64,000 bases of DNA. Origin: Chamaelirium japonicum. Lineage: Eukaryota; Streptophyta; Magnoliopsida; Liliales; Melanthiaceae. Where the stretch lies: the NCBI GenBank assembly GCA_947650365.1, contig CANTAL010000003.1:2170001-2234000 (forward strand). Reading direction: 5' to 3'. A model generated the notes under the pieces. The model searched no databases. It was not told the DNA's origin and was given only the letters and a program-made list of their open reading frames with translations. Each line of letters starts with the position of its first letter. Position 1 is the first letter of the stretch. Made by a program: the position numbers and the translations under genes. Below, piece by piece: positions 38,596 through 49,340 of the stretch.

Positions 38596-41500
38596 TCATA
38601 TCTCTCTATTCTGTCTTCGTTTATCTTTCCGTTCTCTTCTTTCTTCTTTTCTCTATTCTGTGGAGTTTTGGAATTTAGATTCCTTCTTACTTCACACCTA
38701 TACCCGTGGCGAATAGACTAGAGCAAGACTTCTTCTCTATTCTCTCTTCGGAGAGATGAGAGAGAAAAAGAGTAAAAAGAACAAAGAGATAAATGTAAAG
38801 AGAAGAGGGAAGAAATCCTGCTCCAGTTTATTGGCCACGAGTATAGGTGTGAAGTAAGAAGGAATCTAAATTCCAAAACTCCATTTCTGTCTTAGTTTCT
38901 TTCTCCGTTTTCTTACGACTGATCGGCTGGTCTCGACATATTCATGTTGATAATGTGTTATTAAATAGGAGAAAGAGAGAGCCGTCAAACATGCCCCACC
39001 CTAAAGAGGTCATATATTATTTATTAGGTAAGTGTTGTGAGATGGGAGAAAAAAAAAGCAATCAAACATGCCCCACCCTAAAGGGATCATTTATTATTTA
39101 TAAGGTAAGCTTACTTAGGGCCTAAGCAATCAATGGGAAACCCTTATCCATAGGAGAAGAGAGAAGAGAACAGAGATAATTAATTATATTATTGAGAAGT
39201 GGAATTTTGGAATTTAGATTCTTTCTTAATTAAATAAGACATATTATCAGCACAAACATGTCAAGCCTAGCCGACCAGTCGCAAAAAAATGGAAAGAGAA
39301 ACGGAGACAAAATTGGAGTTTTGGAATTTAGATTCCTTCTTATTTCACACCTGTACCCTTGGCCAATGGACTATAGCAAGACTTCTTCTCTCTTATATCT
39401 TTGTTTATCTCTCTTCTTCTCTCTCTTCTGTCTTTATTTCTCTCTCTATTTTCTTGCGACTGGTCAGTTGGGCTCGATATATTTGTACTAATAATGTATT
39501 GTGAGATGAGAGAAAAAGAGAGTCATCAAACGTGTCCCACCCTAAAAGTGTCATATATTATTTAAAGAAGAAAGAAGAGAACGAAGAGATAAACGAAGAG
39601 AGAAGAGAGAAGAAGTCCTACTCCAGTCCATTGGGCAAGTGTATAGGTGTGAAGTAAGAAGAAATCTAAATTCTAAAACTTCACCAAAAGAAGGCGTTAA
39701 GAGACCCTCCTGGACTAACCCAAAACACTCTAAGATCCTTTGTGAAAAGCAAGAAGAAAAGAGAAGAGAACGGAGAGATAAATGAAGAAAGAAGAGAGAA
39801 GATGTCCAGCTCCAGTCCAATGGCCACAAGTGTTGGTATGAAGTAAGAAGGAATCTAAATTCCAAAACTCCACTTCTCTCTTCTATCTCTCTCTATATTC
39901 TTGTAAAACCCTAATCCATGGGAGAAGAGAGAAGATAATGGAGAGATTTAATTATATTATTGAAAAGTGGAGTTTTAAAACTTAGATTCCTTCTTACTTC
40001 ACATCTATACCCGTGGCCCATGGACTAGAGCAGGACTTCTTCTCTCTTCTCTCTTCGTTTATCTCTCCATTCTCTTCTCTCTTTGTTTATCTCTCCGTTC
40101 TCTTCTCTTCTTGTCTCTCTTCTTGCGATTGGTCAGCTGGGCTCTGACTTGTTCATTCTGATTATGTATTGTGAGATGGGAGAAAGAGAGCCGTGAAACG
40201 TGCCCTTCTTCTTACTTCACAACTATACCCGCCAACGGATTAGAGCAGGACTTTTTCTCTCTTCTCTCTTCTCTCTTTGTTTATCTCTATGTTCTATTCT
40301 CTCTTCTCACAACATGTTATAAGCATGAACATATCGAGCCCAGCCGACCAGTAACAAGAAAATTGAGAGATAAACGAAGAGAGAAGAGAGAAGAAGTCAT
40401 GCTCTAGTTCATTGGCTACAGGTATAGGTGTGAAGTAAGAAGAAATCCAAATTTCAAAACTCCACTTCCCAATAATATAATTAAATAAAATAAATTAATC
40501 ATATATTATTTAGATAAATATTATAGTTATTATAGTATAAATAGTTATTGAATTATTTAAATAAAATAAACTATTGTAAAGCGGCATTTTTGGAATTTAG
40601 ATTCCTTCTTACTTCACATCTATACCCGTTACTAATGTACTAGAGCAGGACTTCTTCTCTCTTTGTATATCTCTCTGTTCTTTTCTCTCTTCTTCTCTCT
40701 CTTCTGTCTTCGTTTCTCTCTCCGTTTTCTTATGACTGGTCGGCTGGGCTCAACATGTTCGTGCTGATAATGTGTTATGAGAAGAGAGAAGAGAATAAAA
40801 AGATATACGAAGAGAGAAGATGTCCTGCTCCAGTCCATTCGCCATAGGAGGTGTGAACTAAGAAGGAATCTAAATTCCAAAACTCCACTTCTCAACCCTA
40901 ATTAATAGGAGAAGAGAAGTGGAGTTTTGGAATTTAGATTACTTCTTACTTCACACCTATACCTGTGGCGAATAGATTGGAGAGCATTTTCTCTCTTCTT
41001 TCTTTGTTTATCTCTCTGTTCTCTTATCTCTCTTTTGTCTTCATTTCTCTTTCTGTTTTCTTATGACTGGTCAGCTGGGCTCGATATGTTCGTGCTGATA
41101 ATGTGTTATAAGAAGAAAGATGAAAAGAGAAGATAGAAGAGAACGGAGAGATAAAAGAATTATTTGATGGCTGGGCTCGACATGTTCGTGCTGATAATGT
41201 ATTATGAGATTGGAGAAAGTAAGAGCCGTCAAGCGTGCCCTACCCTAAAGGGGTCTTATATTATTTAAAGGGTAAGCTTACTTAGGGCTGAAGTAATCTA
41301 TGGGAAAACCTAATCCATGGAAGAGATCCGACGGTGGACAATGGACTGGAGCAGGACTTCTTGTCTCTTCTCTCTTTATTTATCTCTCTGTTCTCTTCAA
41401 TCTTCTTCTCTCCCTTCTGTGGAGTTTTGGAATTTAGATTCCATCTTACTTCACACCTATAGTTGTGGCCAATAGACTGGAGCAGGACTTCTTCTCTCTT

Positions 41501-41738
41501 CTCTCTTTGTTTATCACTTCATTATCTTCTCTCTGTTTTGTCTTTATTTATCTCCCTCTTCTGTCTTTGTTTCGCTCGATATGTTCATGCTGATAATATG
41601 TTGTGAGAAGTGAGAAGAAGAGAGAAGAGAATAGAGAGATAAATGAAGAGAAGAAAAAAGAAGTCCTGCTCCAGTCTATTCGCCATGGGTATAAGTATGA
41701 AGTAAGAAGGAATCTAAATTCTAAAGCTCCACTTCTCA
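38596..41738. repeat. Dense modules on both strands
   Basis: A run of short modules and fragments. Primer-binding-like motifs on the minus strand lie near 38940, 39480, 40145, 40760, 41090, 41185 and 41590, and on the plus strand near 39250 and 40320. Many modules are cut within the body and fused to an oppositely oriented piece. About 40480-40590 is a short AT-rich spacer. About 39680-39755 is not module sequence. Open frames on the pyrimidine strand are not taken as genes. Confidence 0.75.
39680..39755. other. Short non-satellite island, unrecognised
   Basis: Sequence around CACCAAAAGAAGGCGTTAAG and CTGGACTAACCCAAAAC interrupts an anchor/body joint and is not found elsewhere in the window. 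It is too short to name; it may be filler from double-strand break repair. Confidence 0.5.
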
Positions 41739-42178
41739 ACAGGCCCAGAGAGAAAAATGAAGAGGTCTTGGGTCCTAAAGTACCCTATTTAAGTTCAATA
41801 GGTGCAATTCTTTATCTATCTCAATGCACTAGGCCTTATATTTCATTTTATGTTAATCTACTTGCTAGATATAGCTCTGCACCTATACGTAGACATTGAA
41901 ATGGTATAAAGCACATATTTAGATACCTAAAAGGGACAGTTTGGCTTATACTATTCATGTAAAAGGACTAACCTAGTTGGATATACAGACTCTGGTTATT
42001 TATCTGATCCCCATAAGGGGAGGTCACAAACAGGGTATGTGTTTCTTTATAGTAATGCAGCTATCTCATGGAAATCCACAAAGCAAACACTAGTAGCAAC
42101 ATCATCCAATCATTCAGAGATACTGGCGCTTCATGAGGCAAGTAGAGAATGTGTTTGGCTACAATCGATAAGTACATA
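41739..42178 (+). mobile_element. Ty1/copia fragment (RT end and RNase H), broken
   Basis: The plus strand holds the tail of a copia pol: the YLSSIGAILYLSQCTRP region near 41785-41850, then RNase H features (TDSGY-like, AISWKSTKQ-like, SSNH.E) to about 42165. It is clearly related to the same region of the larger element (about 20900-21280 on the minus strand) but older and decayed, with several breaks. No LTR of its own is seen on either side. It forms the left part of a composite insertion that ends at 44469. Confidence 0.85.
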
Positions 42179-42229
42179 CTAGTTTTTTTTTTTAGCATCA
42201 CACTGTATCTCATATGTGGGGGGTTAAAG
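42179..42229. other. T-rich linker in the composite insertion
   Basis: A run of about 11 T (42183-42193) and a short unique stretch lie between the copia fragment and the GAGCC-rich repeat. Nothing else is recognised. Confidence 0.4.
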
Positions 42230-43105
42230 CTGAGCCAATCTTTGGTCGACTTGAGCTTGTTTACGAGCCTAAACGTCAGACTAGGCTATGCTTAATTAGT
42301 GAACAGTCCCTTATGGAGCTTGTTCATGATCCTAAACTTCATACTATGATATATGTTAGGCTTATTCAAGTCATTTATGAGCCTATTCACGAGCCATTTA
42401 TGAGCCTATCAAGTTTGTTCATGAGCTTTGCTCACAAGCCCTAAACAAGCATGTTCGCGAGCCCAAACGAGCCGAGCTTTGGTCTGCTTAAGCTTGGCTC
42501 ATTTATTAAATGAGCCTAAACCGAGCTTTGGTCGGCTTGAGCTTGTTCATGAGCCTAAACTTCAGACTAGGCTATGCTCAATTAGTGATTGAACAGTCCC
42601 TTATCGAGTTTGTTCACGAGTCTAAACTTCATACTAGGCTATATGTTAGGCTTATTCAAGCCATTTATGAGCCTTTTATGAGCCTATCGAGCTTGTTCAT
42701 GAGCTTTGCTCACAAGCCCTAAACAGGCATGTTCATGAGCACAAACGAGTTGAGATTTGGTTTGCTTGAGCTTGGCTCATTTATTAAATGAGCCTAAACC
42801 GATCTTTGGTCGGCTCGAGCTTGTTCACGAGCCTATTCACGAGCCTAAACTTCAGACTAGGCTATGCTCAATTAGTGATTGAACAATCCCTTATCGAGCT
42901 TGTTCACGAGCCTAAACTTCATACTAGGCTATATGTTAAGCTTATTTAAGCCACTTATAAGCCTATTCAGAAGCCCTTTATGAGCCTATCGAGCTTGTTC
43001 ATGAGCTTTGCTCACAAGCCCTAAATAAGCATATTCGTGAACCAAAACGAGCCTAGATTTGGTCTGCTTGAGCTTGGCTCGTTTATTAAATGAGCCTATA
43101 CTCTA
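42230..43105. repeat. GAGCC-rich tandem repeat, three units of about 280 bp
   Basis: Units start at the TTTGGTCGRCTTGAGCTTG-like segment, near 42241, 42527 and 42805 (spacing 286 and 278 bp). Each holds many GAGCCTAAAC, GAGCTTGTTCA and GGCTATGCT words, the TTATTAAATGAGCC word at its end, and some short palindromes. GAGCT/GAGCC-rich repeats of this style are widespread in plant genomes, often within DNA transposons; I cannot assign a family. Open frames at 42214-42444 and 42510-42722 are frames through the repeat. Confidence 0.8.
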
Positions 43106-43440
43106 GGCTTGGGCTTGGCTTGACTAGTAACCGAACGAACTCGAACGAGCTTTTATCGAGCCAAGCCGCGAGCCGCTCACAAACAGCTTGGTTCGTTTAC
43201 AGCCATACCTAAACCTAAACCTAACCTAACCCCTAAACCTAATTTCTGAAAATGTAACTTTCTGAAAAATTCCCATAATTCTGAATAAGAATTGGATTTT
43301 GAAATTTTGAAATTTCAGAATCAGAATCAAAATAATATTTGGGATTTTAAAATTTTTTGACAATTTTTTGAACACCTCTATTTCGATCCGATCCGATCCA
43401 TCCGAAAATCAGCCCTAGATAAAATGATAAAATCAAAAAT
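43106..43440. other. GAGCC-type end, telomere-like patch and AT-rich linker
   Basis: About 43106-43200 is more diverged GAGCC-type sequence ending in GTTCGTTTACAGCC. A degenerate telomere-like run (see its own entry) follows, then a linker with many AAATTTTGAAATTTC-like short inverted repeats, and GATCCGATCCGATCC near 43386. No gene is seen. Confidence 0.5.
43207..43242. repeat. Degenerate telomere-like repeat
   Basis: CCTAAAC and CCTAAC units run in tandem for about 36 bp, near the plant telomere unit CCCTAAA. It may be an interstitial telomeric patch or a chance product of the GAGCCTAAAC repeat beside it. Confidence 0.5.
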
Positions 43441-43904
43441 TAAGTAGTTGAACAATGGGTATTGTGCTAGCAATTCAAACTTTAGGGTGTGTTTTGGAAC
43501 AAAACAGTTGACAAAAGGGGTATTGTGCTAACATTTCAAATTTTAGGGTGCGAATTTACAGATCAAGGCTTGGCTGAGTATGCGTGCACAATGTGCGCAC
43601 GGTGCAGCAGCCGAGCATGGATGATGTGCTCGATTGACACGAACCATTTGCATCAATCGAGCCGTTGGATTGACCATACTCGAATGCAACACAATTGCAA
43701 GGGGTTAATTAATTAATATCCATTTTATAGAAAATTTCTTAAAAAGACATGTTATAATTTCAGTTCAGATGATTATAGTAGTCTCGATCGGCATGTGCGC
43801 TTGAGCCCACTAATCACTAGTATGAACTCAAGAGTATAAGTAGATGACAAAAGAGATATTGTGCTAACATTTCAAACATTAGTATGCGATTTGGAAGAAA
43901 AATA
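43441..43904. repeat. Unique DNA with a ~45-bp dispersed direct repeat
   Basis: A segment like GGTATTGTGCTAACATTTC, followed by AAA.TTTAGGGTG, occurs near 43457, 43518 and 43854, each preceded by a GTTGACAAAAG-type word. Between them lies a hairpin (43628-43662) and otherwise unrecognised sequence. I regard this as part of the transposon cargo. Confidence 0.55.
43628..43662. other. Perfect 10-bp hairpin
   Basis: GCTCGATTGA at 43628-43637 pairs with TCAATCGAGC at 43653-43662 around a 15-base loop. Its function is unknown. Confidence 0.6.
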
Positions 43905-44110
43905 AACTAAGGGGGAGAGGGAGGAGGAGGAGAAGGAGGAGCTCACCAGAGAGGGAGAGGGAGGCCTCAAGGAGGAGGAGGAGCAACAACGCCGGCAGAG
44001 GGGAGGTCAAGCAGCATCGCCGGTTGGTGGCGCGCGGAAGGGGAGGGGAGGGGTGGCAGGTCAGAGGCACACGAGAGAGGAGAGGAAGGCCGGGGAGGGG
44101 GAGGGTATAT
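43905..44110. other. Purine-rich, GC-rich segment inside the CACTA-like element
   Basis: The plus strand is nearly pure GA/GG runs (GGAGGAGGAGGAG), interrupted at about 43990-44040 by GC-rich sequence (GCCGGTTGGTGGCGCGCGG). The minus strand resembles the pyrimidine-rich 5' leader of a plant gene, including CTCTGGTGAGCTC that could be a splice donor. This could be a captured gene fragment, as CACTA elements often carry. The 63-residue minus-strand frame (43879-44070) is leucine-rich and low in complexity; I do not call it a gene. Confidence 0.4.
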
Positions 44111-44149
44111 AATTTAGATCGAAACAGAAAGGGGATCTGGGATCGGGTG

Positions 44150-44469
44150 GTTATTAAATATAGGGTTTTTTACCGACATATACATCCGTTGGTATAATAT
44201 TTATACCAACAGTCTTATATTAATAGTACCGACGGAACAGATATATACTGTCGGTAATATAACATTTTATCGATGAATAAATATATTACCATCTGTATAT
44301 TAATTATGCTGACGGATATATATATATACCATCGGGAAAAATAAACAAAAAAATTAGCAAAATATAAAATATATTATACCTTTGAATTAATAGATATCAG
44401 TCGGTATTAAGTTCTTTGTACCGACGGTAATTAATATTATCGTCGGAAATAAACCTTATTCTTGTAGTG
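44150..44469. mobile_element. CACTA (En/Spm-type) transposon terminal region
   Basis: The right edge is CCTTATTCTTGTAGTG (44454-44469), whose complement starts CACTACAAGAA, the classic plant CACTA terminus. Inside it, about 44150-44455 carries subterminal repeats in both directions with the core ACCGACGG or CCGTCGGTA (near 44172, 44230, 44268, 44399, 44420, 44442), as expected for transposase-binding regions. The three bases after the terminus are CGA, a possible 3-bp target duplication. I find no matching CACTAC end to the left, so the other terminus is lost or outside the recognisable insertion. Confidence 0.88.
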
Positions 44470-45360
44470 CGAGCCTAGTCGTCCAGTCACAAAAAAAACG
44501 AAGAGAGAAACAAGGACACAAGAATGAGAAGAAGAGAGAAGAGAATGGAGAGATAAACAAAGAGAGGAGAGAAGAAGTCCTACTCTAGTCTATTGGCCAT
44601 GGATATAGGTGTGAAGTGCTCCAGTCCATTCGCCACGAGTATAGGTGTGAGGTAAGAAGGAATCTAAATTCCAAAACTCTATTTCTCAATAATATAATTA
44701 AATATCTCCATTCTCTTCTTTCTTCTCCCATGAATTAGGGTTTTCTATAGATTGCTTAGGCCCTAAGTAAGCTTACCCTATAAATAATATATGACCCCTT
44801 TAGGGTGGGGCATGTTTGACGGCTCTCTCTTTCTCCTATCTCACAACACGTTATCGGCACGAACATGTCGAGCCCTACCGACCAGTCACAAGAAAATGAA
44901 GAGAGAAACGAAGACAGAAGAAAAGAGAAGAGAATAAAGAGATAAACGAAGAGAGAAGAAGTCCTGCACCGGTCCATTAGCCATAGGTATTGGTGTGTAG
45001 TAAGAAGAAATCTAAAACTCAAAACTCCACTTCTCAATATTTATACGACCCCTTAAGGGTGGGGCACGTTTGACAACTCTCTTTCTCTAATCTCACAATA
45101 CGTTATCAGCATGAACATGTCGAGCCCAACCGACCAGTCACAAGAAAATAGAGAGATAAACGAAGAGAGAAGAAGAAAGAAGAGAACAGAGAGATAAACG
45201 AAGAAAGAAGAGAGAAAAAGTCCTGCTCCAGTCCAATGGCCACGGGTATAGATGTGAAGTAAGAAGGAATCTAAATTTCAAAACTCTACTTCTCAATAAT
45301 ATAATTAAATATCTCTGTTATCTTCTTTTTTCTCCAATGGATTAGGGTTTCCCATAGCAA
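44470..45360 (+). repeat. Plus-strand array, higher-order repeat copy
   Basis: Starts in the body of a module (CGAGCCTAGTCG) right after the CACTA end. It includes the doubled anchor (about 44615-44640), a full LTR-like part (about 44700-44845), the TATTGGTGTGTAG anchor near 44989, a short LTR-like part (about 45040-45100), a second body and the ending CCCATAGCAATAGTTCATC near 45350. This is the same order as at 2640-3400, 51610-52380 and 62945-63690. Confidence 0.8.
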
Positions 45361-45900
45361 TAGTTCATCTTAACGTTATTATGATTATCATAGTAATATT
45401 ACTATAATTTTTAAAATTAAATCAATATTTTAATTAATTATTAAATAATTTATATATTTTAATAATTTTATTTATTTATTAATTATGTTTTTAATAAAAT
45501 AATAAATTTATCTAATTATTTAATTATATTTATTATTTAAGTTATTTATTATTATTATATTATTTAATTATTAAATTAGGGAAGTATTTAATTGTTTCAA
45601 TTATTAAATAAAGAAATAATGATTTATTTATATAATTAACTTATTAATTAATTTTATCAGTTATTTCTTTAATTATTATTTTATTTTTAAATAATTAAAT
45701 TATTATTCAATTATTTAAATATTTAAAAACTTATTTTGTAAAAAAATATATTAAATATATTATTTACTTAAACAAATAAATAATTTATATATTAAATTAT
45801 TCTATATTTAAATAAATAATAATTTAAATAAATATTTATATAATTAAAAAATTAAAAAATTATTTTATTAAAAATATGAAATATTAATTGAAACTATTGA
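45361..45900. repeat. AT-rich tail of the higher-order repeat
   Basis: Starts AACGTTATTATGATTATC and continues as TTAATTA-type DNA. It is closely related to 61895-62410 and, in its first part, to 3396-3672 and 52370-52650. No gene is seen. Confidence 0.7.
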
Positions 45901-47215
45901 GAAGTGGAGTTTTTATGATTTTCAGCACGAACATGTCGAGCCTAGCCGACCAGTCACAAGAAAATGGTGAGATAAACGAACACAGAAAAGAGAGAAGAAG
46001 AGAGAAGAGAACTGAGATATAAACAAAGACAGAAGAGAGAGAAGAAGAGAGAAGAGAACAGAGAGGTAAATGAAGAGAAAAGAGAGAAGTCTTATCTCTT
46101 CTGTCTTCGTTTCTCTCTCTATTTTCTTCTCTCTCTTCTATCGTCATTACTCTTTCTTATTTAATGGATTAGGGTTTCTAATAGATTGCTTAGGCTCTAA
46201 GTAAGCTTACCCTATAAATAATATACGACCCATTTAGGGTGGGGCATATTTGACGGCTCTCTCTTTCTTCCATCTCACAATACGTTATCAGCACGAACAT
46301 GTCGAGCCCAACCGACCAGTTGCAAGAAAACGGAGAGAGAAACAAAGACAGAAGGGAGAGAAGAAAAGAGAAGAGAATGGAGAGATAAACGAAGGGAGAA
46401 GAGAGAAGAAATCCTGTTCCAGTCTATTGGCCATGGGTATAGGTGTGAAGTAAAAAGGAATCTAAATTCCAAAACTCTACTTCTCAATAATATAATTAAA
46501 TCTCTTTATTCTTTTCTCTTTTCTCCTATGGATTAGGGTTTCCTATAGATTGCTTAGGCCCTAGGTAAGCCTACCCTATAAATAATATACGACCCCTTTA
46601 GGGTAGGGCACATTTGATGACTCTCCCTTTCTTCCATCTCACAATACGTTATCATCACAAATATGTTGAGCCCAGCCGACTAGTCATAAGAAAACGAAGA
46701 GAGAAGAGAGAAGAGAGAAGAAGTCCTGCTCTAGTCCATTGGGCACGGGTATAGGTATGATGTGCTCCAGTCCATTCACTATGGGTATAGGTGTGAAGTA
46801 AAAAGGAATCTAAATTCCAAAACTCCACTTCTTAATAATATAATTAATTCTCTCTGTTCTTTTTTCTTTATCTTCCATGGATTAGGGTTTTCTATAGATT
46901 GCTTAGGCCCTAAGTAAGCTTACCCTATAAATAATATACGACCCTTCTAGGGTCGGGCATATTTGACGGCTCTCTCTATCTTCCATCTCATAACACATTA
47001 TCAGCACGAACATGTCGAGCCTAGCCGACAAGTTATAAGAAAACGGAGGGAGAAACGATGACAGAAGAGAGAGAAGAAGAGAGAAGAGAACGGAAAGATA
47101 AATGAAAAGAGAAGAGAGGAAGTCCTGCTCCAGTCCATTGGCCATGAGTATAGGTGTAAAGAATGAATCTAAATTCCAAAACTCCACTTCTCAATAGTAT
47201 CATCTCAATATTATT
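45901..47215 (+). repeat. Plus-strand module array
   Basis: An irregular first module lacks the LTR-like part: the junction GAGAAGTGGAGTTTTTATGA runs into TTTTCAGCACGAACATGTCG, followed by a strand flip near 46090. Three forward modules follow with LTR-like parts at about 46150-46285, 46505-46645 and 46855-46995. A doubled anchor is near 46758. The irregular joints recur near 62430 and 62620, showing common descent with that region. Confidence 0.8.
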
Positions 47216-47330
47216 ATGATTATTATAGTAACATAACAATAATTTTTTAAATAAATTAATCATTTATTTAATTTTTAAATAATTTAAATAACTTAATTTT
47301 GTAATTATTTAATTATCTAGTTATTTAACA
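47216..47330. repeat. Short AT-rich spacer
   Basis: Similar to 4100-4245, including the joint where GTTATTTAAC passes straight into a minus-strand LTR-like end. Nothing else is seen. Confidence 0.65.
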
Positions 47331-47985
47331 TGTTATGAGATGGGAGAAAGAGAGAGCTGTCAAACTTGCCCGACCCTAAAGTGGTCGTATATTATTTATA
47401 GGTTAAGCTTACTTAGGGTTTAAGCAATCTATAGGAAACCCTAATCCATGAAAGAAGAGAGAAGATAACGGAGAGATAAACAAAGGGAGAAGAGAGAAGA
47501 AGCCCTACTCTAGTCCATTGGCCACGGGTGGAGGTGTGAAGTAAGAAGGAATATAAATTCTAAAACTCTACTTCTCAATATTTATACGACCACTTTAGAG
47601 TGGGGCACATTTGACGGCTCTCTCTTTCTCCCATCTCACAATATGTTATCAGTACGAACATGTCGAGCCCAGTCGACTAATCAGAAGAAAATGAAAAGAG
47701 AAACGAATACAGAAGAGAATAAAAAAGAGAAAAAATAACGAAGAGATAAACAAAGAGAGAAGAGAATAGAAGTCCTGCTCTAGTTCGTTGGCCACGGGTA
47801 TAGGTGTGAAGTAAGAAGGAATCTAAGTTCCAAAACTCTACAGAAGAGAGAGAAGAAAAGCGAAGAGAACGGAGAGATAAATGAAGAGAGAAGAGAGAAG
47901 AAGTCCTACTCTAGTCCATTGGCCATGGGTATAGGTATTAAGTAAGAAGGAATCTAAATTCAAAAACTCCACTTCTGTAATTATT
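47331..47985. repeat. Minus-strand LTR piece, then plus-strand modules
   Basis: Mirrors 4241-4880 in order: a minus-strand LTR-like part (about 47335-47455), plus-strand body and anchor, a module with its primer-binding-like motif near 47646, and the ACTCTACAGAAGAGAG joint near 47840. Confidence 0.75.
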
Positions 47986-49340
47986 TCTTTCTTTTTTCTT
48001 ACGACTGGTCGACTGGGCTCGACATGTTCGTGCTGATAACCTATTGTGAGATTGGAGAAAGAGAGAGCCGTCAAACGTGCCCCATATTAAAGGGGTCGTA
48101 TATTATTTATAGGGTAAGCTTACTTAGGACCTAAGCAATCTATAGGAAACCCTAATCCATGGGAGAAGAGAAAATTGAATGGAAAGATTTAATTATATTA
48201 TTGAGATGTGGAATTTTAAAATTTATATTCCTTCTTACTTCACACCTATACCCATGGCCAATGGACTGGAGCAGGACATCTTCTCTCTTCTATCTTCGTT
48301 TATCTCTCCAAATCTCTTATTACTTCACACCTATACCCATAGCCAATGAACTGTCCGTGCTGATAACGTGTTGGGAGATAAAAGAAAGAGAGAGTCATCA
48401 AACGTGCCCCTTCCTAAAGAGATCGTATATTATTTATAGGGTAAGCTTACTTAGGGCCTAAGCAATCTATGAAAAACCCTAATCCATGGAAGAAGAGAGA
48501 AGAGAAAAGAGAACTTTAATTATATTATTATAAAGTGGAGTTTTGTAATTTAGATTCAATCTTACTTCTTCTCTCTCTTCTGTCTTCGTTTGTCTCTCCG
48601 TTTTCTTTTGACTGGTCAGTTGGGCTCGACATATTCGTGCTGATAACGTGCTATGAGATGGGAGAAAGAGAGAGCCGTCAAACGTGTCCCACTTTAAAGG
48701 GGTTCTATATTATTTATAGGATAAGCTTACTTAGGGCCTAAGAAATCTATGGGAAACCCTAATCCATTACAACTGTTATGGGATCATTCGATTGGATGGA
48801 AATGAACTGCAGTACGGTTTCTTCTCTCTTCTATCTTCGTTTATCTCTCCGTTATGTTCTCTCTCTTCCGTGGCTCAATATATTCGTGTTGATAACGTGT
48901 TGTGAGATGGGAGAAAAAGGGAGCCGTCAGATATGCCCCACCCTATAGGGGTTGTATATTATTTATAGGGTAAGCTATCTTAGGGCCTAAGCAATCTATG
49001 GGAAACCCTAATCTATTACAACTGTATAAGATAGTTCGATCGGATGGCAATGGATTGGAGCAGGACTTTTTCTCTCTTCTATCTTTGTTTATCTCTTCGT
49101 TCTCTTCTCTATTCTTCTCTCTTCTGTCTTCGTTTCTCTCTCTGTTTTCTTGTAACTGATCGGCTGGGCTCGACATGTTCGTGCTGATAACGTGTTGTGA
49201 GATTAGAGACAGAGAGAGCCATCATACGTGCCCGACTATAAAGGGGTCGTATATTTTTTATAGGGTAAACTTACTTAGGGCCTAAGCAATCTATGGGAAA
49301 CCCAAATCTATAGGAGAAGAGAGAAGAAAATGGAGAGATT
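47986..49340 (-). repeat. Minus-strand module array (five modules)
   Basis: Primer-binding-like motifs lie near 48030, 48360, 48640, 48890 and 49180. The fourth and fifth modules have the TTCGATCG/GATTGG-type joint near 48790 and 49040. The order and joints match 4881-6345, so the two arrays are copies. Each LTR-like part keeps the telo-box and TATA segments. Confidence 0.8.

Noticed and set aside
43879-44070. 63-residue leucine-rich frame on the minus strand in the CACTA-like cargo
   Set aside because: Low complexity, no recognised domain and a purine/pyrimidine-driven composition. At most it is a captured gene leader, noted as such.
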